Shown here one piece after another: positions 32,113-39,926 of a stretch of DNA of 64,000 nucleotides (position 1 is the stretch's first letter; each line of letters starts with the position of its first letter). Under the pieces are notes generated by a model. That model was not told the origin of the DNA and ran no database searches. It was given only the letters and a program-made list of their open reading frames with translations. Source of the stretch: Actinomycetota bacterium. Its GTDB lineage: Bacteria; Actinomycetota; Acidimicrobiia; Acidimicrobiales; MedAcidi-G1. Made by a program: the position numbers and the translations under genes. The stretch covers positions 1 through 64,000 of the forward strand of contig CACPKO010000003.1 of NCBI GenBank assembly GCA_902634555.1. The letters are read 5' to 3'.

Positions 32113-33423
32113 TTAACCCAACACAGTTCCGGTGCCGGCTACTGGTTTTCTGTTACGTGAGAAAGTTCCAAGATCAAGTGTTTCGTTGACCTTAGAACAG
32201 TGAACTTGAACAGGATCTGTGTCATGGTCGTGTCCTGATTCGCAGGCATATATTAACTCTTTCATGAGATGACCTATAAGAGGGGCATTTTTGAATTGAT
32301 TGCCACTAGTTCCACAGGCGATATAAAAACCCCCCAAGTCTGTTTTGTCATAAATAGGAGTCCAATCTGGAGTTACGTCATAAAGGCTGGCTAGCCCTGT
32401 TGGACGATTTGGTACAGAAACTTCTGGAACACGTTTCGCCAGTCGCCAAACAAGTGACTCCCAACTCTCAATTGATGGAGTAGGTGAGTCACTATCTGGG
32501 TCATCGATCCAAACAGCAGGGTCACAGTCTGCTTCTACTCCTCCTACGATCAGTGTGCCGCCAGGCTGAGGACGGCTATAGAAACCTAAATCAAGGTCAC
32601 CAACCATCACTGGGTTATCAATGAAGTTAAATTCTTCAGAAGCGGGTAAGGCATGAACTTCTTGACGCATCGCTCTCGTTGACATCTCCATGTTTTCACT
32701 GACACCGGCTAAATCATTTATATATGAACTCCAAGGTCCGGCGGCATTGATAACAATTGGAGATGCAATAATTTCCCCGTTACTTAGCTGCACTCCCAAG
32801 ACTCTGTTCTGAGATTTTTCGATGTCGACCACGGAAGTACGAAGAGAGACTTTTGCACCAAAATGGCGTGCCGCATCCATGAGATTTTGTGCGGCTAGTT
32901 GAGGGTCATCAATAAAACCTCCGCTCGGTACAAAGAAACCACCAAGTTTTCCTTTTGCGTTTTCAAAAAAGTGTTCATCATCTGGAAGGCTAGGAGGCCA
33001 AAAACGTCCATTATCAAACATCGGATATTTTTCAGACAAGTCATTTTCGCCCAGTTCTTCAAAAGGTATTCCTAATTCATTGAAGTGTTCTAAGTAAGAA
33101 GACCGATCAAAATCTGGTGGTTCTAAGAGAAGCATGCTGAGAGGATGAAATTGAGCTAATGGTCCATCTACGTAACCAAGGTGTTCTTCCCAAGCGTTCC
33201 ATCTGTGAAATGATTCCCAAGCAGCAACTACTCCAGAACGGGTTGAATAGTTGAACCGAATGAGAGCAGAGCTGGCACTTGTGGAGCCACCGCCAACTGA
33301 CTCGCCCTTATCAACAACAAGAACCGTTCGCCCTGAGCGTTGGAGCTCTAAAGCAATTGAAGCCCCCACTACACCTGCTCCGATAATTACTACATCTGTT
33401 TTAGAATTAGATTGCGTATTCAT
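32113..33423 (-). CDS. FAD-dependent oxidoreductase (DAO / sarcosine oxidase-like)
   Basis: The 436-residue flavoprotein has the N-terminal Rossmann motif VVIIGAGVVGASIALELQRS (about residues 10-29) and the FAD ribose-binding Asp in VLVVDKGESVGGGSTSASSA. It has a VVINAAGPWSSYINDLAG segment and a C-terminal DLGGFYIACGTSGNQFKNAP FAD-contact loop. This is the D-amino-acid oxidase/sarcosine oxidase/glycine oxidase superfamily, which oxidises secondary or primary amino acids. No covalent-FAD Cys can be assigned with confidence. It precedes the lipoprotein gene and follows the MpaB-like gene at 26 bp. Confidence 0.9.
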   Translation of the reverse strand: MNTQSNSKTDVVIIGAGVVGASIALELQRSGRTVLVVDKGESVGGGSTSASSALIRFNYSTRSGVVAAWESFHRWNAWEEHLGYVDGPLAQFHPLSMLLLEPPDFDRSSYLEHFNELGIPFEELGENDLSEKYPMFDNGRFWPPSLPDDEHFFENAKGKLGGFFVPSGGFIDDPQLAAQNLMDAARHFGAKVSLRTSVVDIEKSQNRVLGVQLSNGEIIASPIVINAAGPWSSYINDLAGVSENMEMSTRAMRQEVHALPASEEFNFIDNPVMVGDLDLGFYSRPQPGGTLIVGGVEADCDPAVWIDDPDSDSPTPSIESWESLVWRLAKRVPEVSVPNRPTGLASLYDVTPDWTPIYDKTDLGGFYIACGTSGNQFKNAPLIGHLMKELIYACESGHDHDTDPVQVHCSKVNETLDLGTFSRNRKPVAGTGTVLG

Positions 33424-33449
33424 TAGTTAAGAGATTAGAAGACATTTCA

Positions 33450-34352
33450 TTATCTTGTTGCACCCGAAGTGTCTCTTATCCTGTCTTTTACTGGACGAGG
33501 CTCTTCACAGCGATCTAAGGCAGCTCCCCACGCAGGAGAGAAACCAAGAGCAAAGCGTAAAACTCTGATTAGAAGGTGTCCGCCAATGCGGGAACCCGGA
33601 ATGCTCCTGACTCCTACGGCTTTTCTTAGTTCCCTTGGAACAGTTGCGACAGCAGCGTAAAAGAGAATCTTGTAAGCGACTAAGACGAAGAAAGGAAGAG
33701 GCGGTCGAGCTAAAAATTTACGAGCTTCGCTTCCAGCAGGAGAACTATCAACCGAAGGGTGAATGGTCAGCCATGAAGATAATGATTTAGCTGTAGAAGG
33801 TAGTGGCTCTGCTCCAAGTAGAGAGCCAAGACGGGTTTGTTCCAGAACGTAAGCATCGGCTTCTTCTTCTGTCATTGGTCGAGATCCATAGACTCGGTAG
33901 GAAGTGAGGAAAGAGTCAATAAGGGCGTTGTGTACCCAAGCGGCAAGATCTGATTTGTCCGCAGAGTATTCTTTTCCACGATGAGAAATCCCCGACACAG
34001 GGCGATGAGCAAATCGAACGGCTCTAATAGCTTGATTGACTTCGGCCATAGAACCATACGCTGTTGCCGTTACATAAGATGCTGTTCGCGAAAGTCTTCC
34101 TAACGGATCTTGTTCATAACTTGAGTGGTCGCTAACTCCTGCAGCTACTTCAGGATGCGCAGCCTGTACAACTAAAGCTCTAATTCCACCAATAAAGGAC
34201 GCGACATCACTCATCACTAACCAAGTAATAGATTCAGGGCCAAAAAGGCCGGGATCTCTTGGATAGGCAAAAGTGTTCTCTAACGGATCTGGGGCATGGC
34301 TAAAAAGCTCAACAGCATTTTCAGTGATTCGGTCGCGCCAGTTAGTACTCAT
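33450..34352 (-). CDS. MpaB/latex-clearing-protein-like oxygenase (DUF2236)
   Basis: The 300-residue protein has the DUF2236 core: ALVVQAAHPEVAAGVSDHSS (about residues 59-78), then DPLGRLSRTASYVTATAYGS and VHNALIDSFLTSYRVYGSRP. The family includes heme-b proteins such as the rubber oxygenase Lcp and fungal MpaB; His residues in the AHPEVA segment and later in the domain are candidate heme contacts. There is no signal peptide. Substrate and activity are unknown. It is probably cotranscribed with the FAD oxidoreductase downstream (26 bp apart). Confidence 0.85.
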   Translation of the reverse strand: MSTNWRDRITENAVELFSHAPDPLENTFAYPRDPGLFGPESITWLVMSDVASFIGGIRALVVQAAHPEVAAGVSDHSSYEQDPLGRLSRTASYVTATAYGSMAEVNQAIRAVRFAHRPVSGISHRGKEYSADKSDLAAWVHNALIDSFLTSYRVYGSRPMTEEEADAYVLEQTRLGSLLGAEPLPSTAKSLSSWLTIHPSVDSSPAGSEARKFLARPPLPFFVLVAYKILFYAAVATVPRELRKAVGVRSIPGSRIGGHLLIRVLRFALGFSPAWGAALDRCEEPRPVKDRIRDTSGATR

Positions 34353-34370
34353 AATTATGCGAAATGTTTA

Positions 34371-35315
34371 TTACTCAGACTCAGTCGTTGAGGTTGCGGA
34401 TGGTTCTGTCGTAGATGAAGGTGTTTCTGTAGTTGTCGCTGGTGGTTCTGTCGTCGTTGTGGGAGGTTCTATGCCGTCGTTGCCTTCAGGAAGTACAAGA
34501 AATTCAATACGGCGATTCCTTTTCTTTCCTTCTTGGGTGATGTTGTCTGCGACAGGATCGTATTCTCCGTAACCGAGTGTTAGAAGTCTTTCAGGATCAA
34601 TACCACGAGCTACTAATTGCGACCGGACTGCTTCTGCTCTAAGAGTAGAAAGATTCAAATTTGCTACTTCATCGCCATCGCTATCGGTATGTCCAACTAT
34701 CTGCACACGAACCGTCACGTTAGTTGATAAGAAACTTGCGATTTGATCAAGGGTGGTAGCGGAATCTTCAGTGATCCGATCTCCACCACTTTCAAATTCA
34801 ATTGGGGCTCTCGCTGCTGCTTCGCTTAAACGCGCTTGTAGTAAAAGATCACTGAGTGCGGCTGGCAGTTCAGGAACAGTTTCCGTCTCTATTTCAATGA
34901 TGGCGGAAGCGGGAACAACTAACCGATTATCAACATTTACAACTCCTGATTGAGCTTGCGCCACTCTGCCAGCGGCTTCTTTTAGATCGCTACTGGGTAC
35001 CTGTCCTTCAAGAATTACATTCCAGTCAATAACTCTTACTTCAACGGTAGGAAGGCCGGCTTGAACCATGGCGCTCTGAACTTCAGATAGAAGACTTTGT
35101 TGCCCTTCTTCTGAATCTGGTCTGTTGCTTGCACCAATCGCGGCAATAATAAAAAAGATGACAATGACAGCAATAATTACAATGCCTCGCCTCTCTTGAA
35201 TGAGTTCTCTCAATCCACTTGATCTTCGATTAGGAGCAGAACGTCGCGGACCACCGAATGCTGGCCCAAAACTCCTATTTCCACTGTTGCGTGGATCTCT
35301 CATCCAATTAGTCAT
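34371..35315 (-). CDS. BON plus OmpA-like domain membrane protein
   Basis: The 314-residue protein has a basic N-terminus, one membrane helix (IVIIAVIVIFFIIAAIGA, about residues 45-62), a BON-like domain (about 75-125: VEVRVIDWNVILEGQVPS), and an OmpA peptidoglycan-binding domain (about 165-277). The OmpA domain has VRVQIVGHTDSDGDEVANLN and GYGEYDPVADNITQEGKKRN. It ends in a Thr/Ser/Pro/Glu-rich tail. The helix-BON-OmpA order matches mycobacterial ArfA (OmpATb, Rv0899). It probably anchors to peptidoglycan. The acidic Thr tail is unusual for the family. Confidence 0.88.
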   Translation of the reverse strand: MTNWMRDPRNSGNRSFGPAFGGPRRSAPNRRSSGLRELIQERRGIVIIAVIVIFFIIAAIGASNRPDSEEGQQSLLSEVQSAMVQAGLPTVEVRVIDWNVILEGQVPSSDLKEAAGRVAQAQSGVVNVDNRLVVPASAIIEIETETVPELPAALSDLLLQARLSEAAARAPIEFESGGDRITEDSATTLDQIASFLSTNVTVRVQIVGHTDSDGDEVANLNLSTLRAEAVRSQLVARGIDPERLLTLGYGEYDPVADNITQEGKKRNRRIEFLVLPEGNDGIEPPTTTTEPPATTTETPSSTTEPSATSTTESE

Positions 35316-35405
35316 TTAAATTCAATCTTCTTATAACGCAAACGTTACATAGCTATAAGCCTAGGTCGCACATGTTGTTACGTCAGATCTCTCTAGACTT
35401 TCATT

Positions 35406-36170
35406 ATGTCTAGTGAACAGCTTTCTGCAATCTTGTTAGCTTCCGACTGTGAAGAATCAATATTACAAGCTCTTGAATCAGGGGAAATGGATTTATTAGT
35501 TCCGGAACTCATGTTGCTGAGTATGGAACAAGATCCGATCCATAAACATAAAGATGTTCTCGCCCACACCATCGCAGTTGTATCTAAGACTGAGCCAGAA
35601 ATAACTGTTCGGTTAGGGGCGCTCTTCCATGACATAGGAAAACCTAAAACTCGCTCATTTGGACATGGGGGAGTTACTTTCCGACACCATGAAGTCGTGG
35701 GTTCACGAATGGCAAGAAAAAGGCTTGGGAAACTCGGATATTCAGAACAAGTCATAGACGATGTCGTAGAACTTGTACGTCTTTCTGGGCGATTTAAAGG
35801 ATATGCCGATGGATGGTCTGACTCTGCAGTACGTAGATATGCAAGAGACGCTGGCCCGCTATTAGGAAAATTAAACCATTTGATCCGATGCGATTGCACA
35901 ACACGAAATGCAAATAAGGCCCGAGGAGTTCAAGAAGCCATGGATGATCTTGAATGTCGAATCGCTGCTTTGGCAGAGGAAGATCGTCAAGCTGCTGAAC
36001 GCCCAGGACTTAACGGAGTGGAAGTAATGGAGTATCTTGATATTGGACCTGGGCCCGAGGTAGCTGAAGCACTCGCATATTTATTGGAGATAAAACGAAA
36101 CGAAGGAGATCTAGATATGAAAGAACTCCGAATTCGGCTTGATGCATGGTGGAAGTTACGAAATAAATAA
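35406..36170 (+). CDS. stand-alone HD domain resembling the C-terminal half of PcnA/CCA-adding enzyme
   Basis: The 254-residue protein has an HD phosphohydrolase core: IHKHKDVLAHTIAVV (about residues 46-60), LGALFHDIGKPKTRSFGHGG (His-Asp pair, about 74-93), and FRHHEVVGSRMARKRLGKLG. These are followed by DSAVRRYARDAGPLLGKLNH and RCDCTTRNANKARG. This order closely follows the C-terminal region of actinobacterial PcnA, but the N-terminal nucleotidyltransferase domain is absent and nothing upstream encodes it. So it is either a split enzyme whose first half is elsewhere or an independent 2',3'-cyclic phosphodiesterase/phosphatase. The adjacent BON-OmpA gene is divergent. Confidence 0.85.
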   Translation: MSSEQLSAILLASDCEESILQALESGEMDLLVPELMLLSMEQDPIHKHKDVLAHTIAVVSKTEPEITVRLGALFHDIGKPKTRSFGHGGVTFRHHEVVGSRMARKRLGKLGYSEQVIDDVVELVRLSGRFKGYADGWSDSAVRRYARDAGPLLGKLNHLIRCDCTTRNANKARGVQEAMDDLECRIAALAEEDRQAAERPGLNGVEVMEYLDIGPGPEVAEALAYLLEIKRNEGDLDMKELRIRLDAWWKLRNK

Positions 36171-36215
36171 TCTGGCGGACGTTGATTAGCTTAGAAAAAG
36201 AAAATAAGAGGAATT

Positions 36216-38759
36216 ATGAACACTGACCACGAGCTTCTTCTAGAAAAAATGACCCTAGAAGAAAAAGTTTCTCTAATGACAGGTAGAGGTATTTGGGATG
36301 CGAATCCAGTGGATCGTCTTGAAATACCTGCTTTGAAAGTAACAGATGGTCCGAACGGAGCACGCGGCGCAGGACTATTAGGAACGGGAATCCCTGCGCT
36401 TTGCATCCCCTGTGGTTCAGCATTGGGGGCGACATGGAATCCTTCTCTTATCGAGAAATTAGGTCAAGCGTTGGCTATGGAAACACGCGCTCGTGCTTGC
36501 CACGTTCTACTAGCCCCTACTGTGAATATTCATCGAACTCCTCTGGGGGGAAGGAATTTTGAATGCTATTCAGAAGACCCATATTTAACTGGCCGCATCG
36601 CAGTGAGTTTCATTAAGGGAGTCCAAAGCGAAAAAGTAGGGACAACAATCAAACATTTTGTGGCTAATGATTCTGAGTTTGAAAGACATAGCATCGACTC
36701 ACAAGTCCCTGAGCGGGCGTTAAGAGAGATATATCTGCGTCCTTTCGAAATGGCAGTCAAAGAAGCTGAACCTTGGGGAATTATGGGTTCCTACAACCGA
36801 GTTAACGGAACTTACGCCTGTGAAAACCCCAGATTATTAACAGAGATTCTTCGTGAAGAATGGGGTTTCACTGGAATAGTGGTTACAGATTGGTATGCCG
36901 CAAAGAGCACGACAGAGATGGCACAAGCAGGTTTAGATCTAGAGATGCCTGGGCCTGGGCGCTTCTATGGATCTCGTTTAGTTGAGGCGGTACAAAAAGG
37001 AGAAGTGTCAGAAGACGTCATCAATGAGGCAGTTAAGCGCCTTCTCCTTCTTCTTGAACGAACTAATGCATTTAGTGAGCCACTAAATCAAGATGAACAA
37101 ATGCTAGATGTAGAGGAACACAGGGAACTAGCAAGAACAGCATCTACTGAAGCGATGGTTCTTCTAAAAAACGACAATATTCTCCCATTCAAAATAGAAA
37201 ACATTTCTTCTTTAGCAGTGATTGGACCGAATGCTGCTGGGGCGATGCTTATGGGCGGGGGATCAGCATCTCTAGTGCCACAGTATGAAGTCACGCCCCT
37301 TGAAGCATTGGAAGCACGTTTAGCTGATCAGTGTGAAATCCATTATGAAATTGGTGCGATTACGGATAGGTCATCTCGCCCTGTTCCTAAGCGATTACTA
37401 ACCAATACTGACGGAAGTACAGGATTTAAGGTTGAATATTTCAACGGAGTGGCTTGGGAAGGGGAACCTTTTGCTGTACATACAGGGAAAAGTGGCCGGT
37501 TACTTACCCCGGAAGACCAATCGGGGGCCGATGAACTTGGATCCTTTTCTTTCCGGGCTACTGGTCAGCTTCATGCGGAAGTAGATGGGGAACATACGTT
37601 GACTCTTATTCAAGCCGGAAGGTCTCGAGTTTCAATAGACGGAGAAATAGTTCTTGATGGAATCACTGAACCTCCTCCCCAAGGAGAAGCCTTTTTTGGA
37701 ATGGGAAGTATAGAAATTGAAACTCCGATCTCTCTATCTGCTGGTGAATCAGTAGAGGTTATTGTTGAGTTCTCAAGTGAGAAAAGCGTATTTTTGCATG
37801 GAGTTCAACTTGGTCTTCAGTTCCCTGTGACTGGAGACTTAATTGAACAGGCAGTAAGTACTGCTGCTAAGTGTGATGCAGCGATCATCATCGTCGGAAC
37901 TAACGATGATTGGGAAACAGAAGGTCGTGATCGAGAATTCATGGAACTCCCAGGGGAGCAACCTGAACTAATTCGTCAAGTGTGTGCAGCAAATCCAAAT
38001 ACTGTTGTAGTCGTTAATTCTGGTTCAGCGGTGACCACTGACTGGGCTGAAGTAGCGCCGGCGATTCTCCAGACATGGTTCGGCGGGCAAGAAATGAGCC
38101 ATGCCTTAGTGGATGTTCTTTCTGGAGAGGAAGAACCAGGAGGACGACTTCCAAATTCTTGGCCGCATCGACTAGAAGATACTCCCGCATTTCTTAATTA
38201 CCCAGGCGAGGCTGGGGTCGTAAATTATGGAGAAGGAATATTTGTAGGTTACCGCTGGTACCAAGCTAGAGATATAGAAGTTGCGTACCCCTTTGGGCAC
38301 GGTTTGGGATACACCACTTTTGAGTGGGGAGAAGTAAATGTAAGCGGCGCTAAGACCATTAAAGCATTAGAAGATGGAGAGAAAATTTTTATTTCGCTTC
38401 CCATCACTAACGTGGGTAATCGCTTAGGTAGCGAAACAGTGCAGTGCTATGTGTCTCCAATTGGTCCTGTGTCGCTAAGACCTCCTCAAGAATTGAAAGG
38501 ATTCATCAAGGTAAAACTTCAACCAGGGGAAACAGCTGAAGCTCTTATTGAGTTGGATTACCGATCTTTCGCTGCATTTGATCCAGGCGACCCTGGTTAT
38601 GAATCTCGAAATCACCGTATTCCAGTTGCTGCAGGTGGGCACCACATCGGTCATCGTCCGGAATCAGGGTGGTTCATTGATCCAGGAAAATTTGAACTAA
38701 AGATAGGAACTTCCTCTGAAGAAATTTTGAAAGTTCTTCCTATAGACCTGTCTTTATAA
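36216..38759 (+). CDS. glycoside hydrolase family 3 beta-glucosidase with PA14 insert
   Basis: The 847-residue protein has the GH3 N-terminal barrel: APTVNIHRTPLGGRNFECYS, TIKHFVANDSEFERH, and the nucleophile motif TGIVVTDWYAAK with Asp225. It has the GH3 C-terminal domain interrupted by a PA14-like beta domain (about residues 400-540), with WETEGRDREFMELPGEQ further on, and a fibronectin-III-like end. No signal peptide is seen, so it may act in the cytosol on imported oligosaccharides. An AGAGGAA site precedes the ATG. The exact sugar linkage is not predictable. The thiamine operon riboswitch begins 24 bp after its stop. Confidence 0.93.
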   Translation: MNTDHELLLEKMTLEEKVSLMTGRGIWDANPVDRLEIPALKVTDGPNGARGAGLLGTGIPALCIPCGSALGATWNPSLIEKLGQALAMETRARACHVLLAPTVNIHRTPLGGRNFECYSEDPYLTGRIAVSFIKGVQSEKVGTTIKHFVANDSEFERHSIDSQVPERALREIYLRPFEMAVKEAEPWGIMGSYNRVNGTYACENPRLLTEILREEWGFTGIVVTDWYAAKSTTEMAQAGLDLEMPGPGRFYGSRLVEAVQKGEVSEDVINEAVKRLLLLLERTNAFSEPLNQDEQMLDVEEHRELARTASTEAMVLLKNDNILPFKIENISSLAVIGPNAAGAMLMGGGSASLVPQYEVTPLEALEARLADQCEIHYEIGAITDRSSRPVPKRLLTNTDGSTGFKVEYFNGVAWEGEPFAVHTGKSGRLLTPEDQSGADELGSFSFRATGQLHAEVDGEHTLTLIQAGRSRVSIDGEIVLDGITEPPPQGEAFFGMGSIEIETPISLSAGESVEVIVEFSSEKSVFLHGVQLGLQFPVTGDLIEQAVSTAAKCDAAIIIVGTNDDWETEGRDREFMELPGEQPELIRQVCAANPNTVVVVNSGSAVTTDWAEVAPAILQTWFGGQEMSHALVDVLSGEEEPGGRLPNSWPHRLEDTPAFLNYPGEAGVVNYGEGIFVGYRWYQARDIEVAYPFGHGLGYTTFEWGEVNVSGAKTIKALEDGEKIFISLPITNVGNRLGSETVQCYVSPIGPVSLRPPQELKGFIKVKLQPGETAEALIELDYRSFAAFDPGDPGYESRNHRIPVAAGGHHIGHRPESGWFIDPGKFELKIGTSSEEILKVLPIDLSL

Positions 38760-38783
38760 ACGTACTAATCTCAAAGAAAAACA

Positions 38784-38895
38784 CCGGGGAGCTCGGACCA
38801 CGATGCCGGGCTGAGAGGGTAGCTGTCGTCATACATTTTGATGGAGGTTCTACCGACCCGCCTGAACCTGAACTGGATAATGCCAGCGGAGGGAG
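38784..38895 (+). ncRNA. TPP riboswitch (THI element)
   Basis: The conserved TPP aptamer is present in order: the 5' stem strand starting CCGGGGAGCTCG, the thi-box CTGAGAGGG (38811-38819), a variable P3 extension, ACCGACCCGCCTGAACCTG, and CTGGATAATGCCAGCGGAGGGA at the 3' end. The thiB Shine-Dalgarno sequence (GGAGGGAGA, 38888-38896) lies in the aptamer's final strand and ATG follows at 38901. Thiamine pyrophosphate binding would therefore hide the ribosome site, so control is probably translational. Confidence 0.95.
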
Positions 38896-38900
38896 AAAAA

Positions 38901-39926
38901 ATGAAAAAAAAATCACTCTTTATCATTCTTTTATTAGCCGTAGTAATGATTTCAGCATGCGGAGAAGAAGAAGAGAGAACAGTCACTCTCTTAACTCACG
39001 ATTCTTTCTGGATATCAGAAGGGGTGTTTCAAGACTTCACTAAGCAGACAGGGGTAACAGTAGAACTGCAGATGGCAGGAGACACCGGCCAACTTTTAGC
39101 TTCAGCGATTCTGACTGCTAGTAACCCAGCAGCCGACGTCATATTCGGTATCGACAACACATTTCTTCAACGAGCTCTAGACGCAGAAATATTTTCTGCA
39201 TATGAATCCCCGGCACTAGTCCATATTCCGGAAGAAATTCAACTTGACTCGCAGCACAGAGTAACTCCCATAGATTTTGGAGATGTTTGTATTAATTACT
39301 GGATAGACAGTTTTGACGCAAACCTTCCAGTTCCGGAAAATCTAGATGATCTGATTAATCCAAAATATTATGGACAACTAGTGGTACAAAATCCTGAGAC
39401 TTCCTCTCCGGGACTGGCATTCTTATTGGCCACGATTGCAGAATACGGAGAGGATTGGGAAGCTTGGTGGGAAGCTCTAAAAAATAATGGGGTAACGGTT
39501 ACTTCGGGGTGGGAAGATGCCTATGAAGGAGAGTTTGTTGCTGGTGGTGGAGATCGTCCACTCGTAGTTTCTTATGCTTCAAGCCCGCCCGCTGAAGTGA
39601 TTTATTCTGAAATTCCTATTAATAGTCCTCCCACTGGCGTGCTAACTGACACTTGCTTTCGTCAAATTGAATTTGCGGGGATCGTAAATGGAGCAAATAA
39701 TCAAGAAAGTGCTGAAGCGTTAGTTGATTTTATGCTTTCAGAAAGATTCCAAGAAGATATACCGAATTCCATGTTGATGTTTCCGGCTTCGGTTAATGCA
39801 GAGTTGCCTCAAATATTTAGTGAATTTGCTGAAGTTGTTGAAACTCCTTACATGCTTGATCCAGAATTTATAGAAGAGAATCGAAACGATTGGACTGAAC
39901 GGTGGACTGAGATAGTGCTTCGATGA
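38901..39926 (+). CDS. thiB: thiamine ABC transporter substrate-binding lipoprotein
   Basis: This 341-residue extracytoplasmic binding protein has signal/lipobox KKSLFIILLLAVVMISAC, with Cys21 lipidated. The mature part has the ThiB layout: VTLLTHDSFWISEGVF near the start, AADVIFGIDNTFLQRAL, INPKYYGQLVVQNPETSSPG and VTSGWEDAYEGEFVAGG. The TPP riboswitch directly upstream supports thiamine or its phosphates as ligand. The start is ATG 38901, placed correctly after the riboswitch ribosome site; an upstream frame from 38838 would lie inside the riboswitch. The stop overlaps thiP by 4 bp. Confidence 0.93.
   Translation: MKKKSLFIILLLAVVMISACGEEEERTVTLLTHDSFWISEGVFQDFTKQTGVTVELQMAGDTGQLLASAILTASNPAADVIFGIDNTFLQRALDAEIFSAYESPALVHIPEEIQLDSQHRVTPIDFGDVCINYWIDSFDANLPVPENLDDLINPKYYGQLVVQNPETSSPGLAFLLATIAEYGEDWEAWWEALKNNGVTVTSGWEDAYEGEFVAGGGDRPLVVSYASSPPAEVIYSEIPINSPPTGVLTDTCFRQIEFAGIVNGANNQESAEALVDFMLSERFQEDIPNSMLMFPASVNAELPQIFSEFAEVVETPYMLDPEFIEENRNDWTERWTEIVLR

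Noticed and set aside
35336-35357. TAACG-CAAA-CGTTA inverted repeat upstream of the HD-domain gene
   Set aside because: Only a 5-bp stem, no promoter boxes clearly aligned and no second copy seen; too weak to list.
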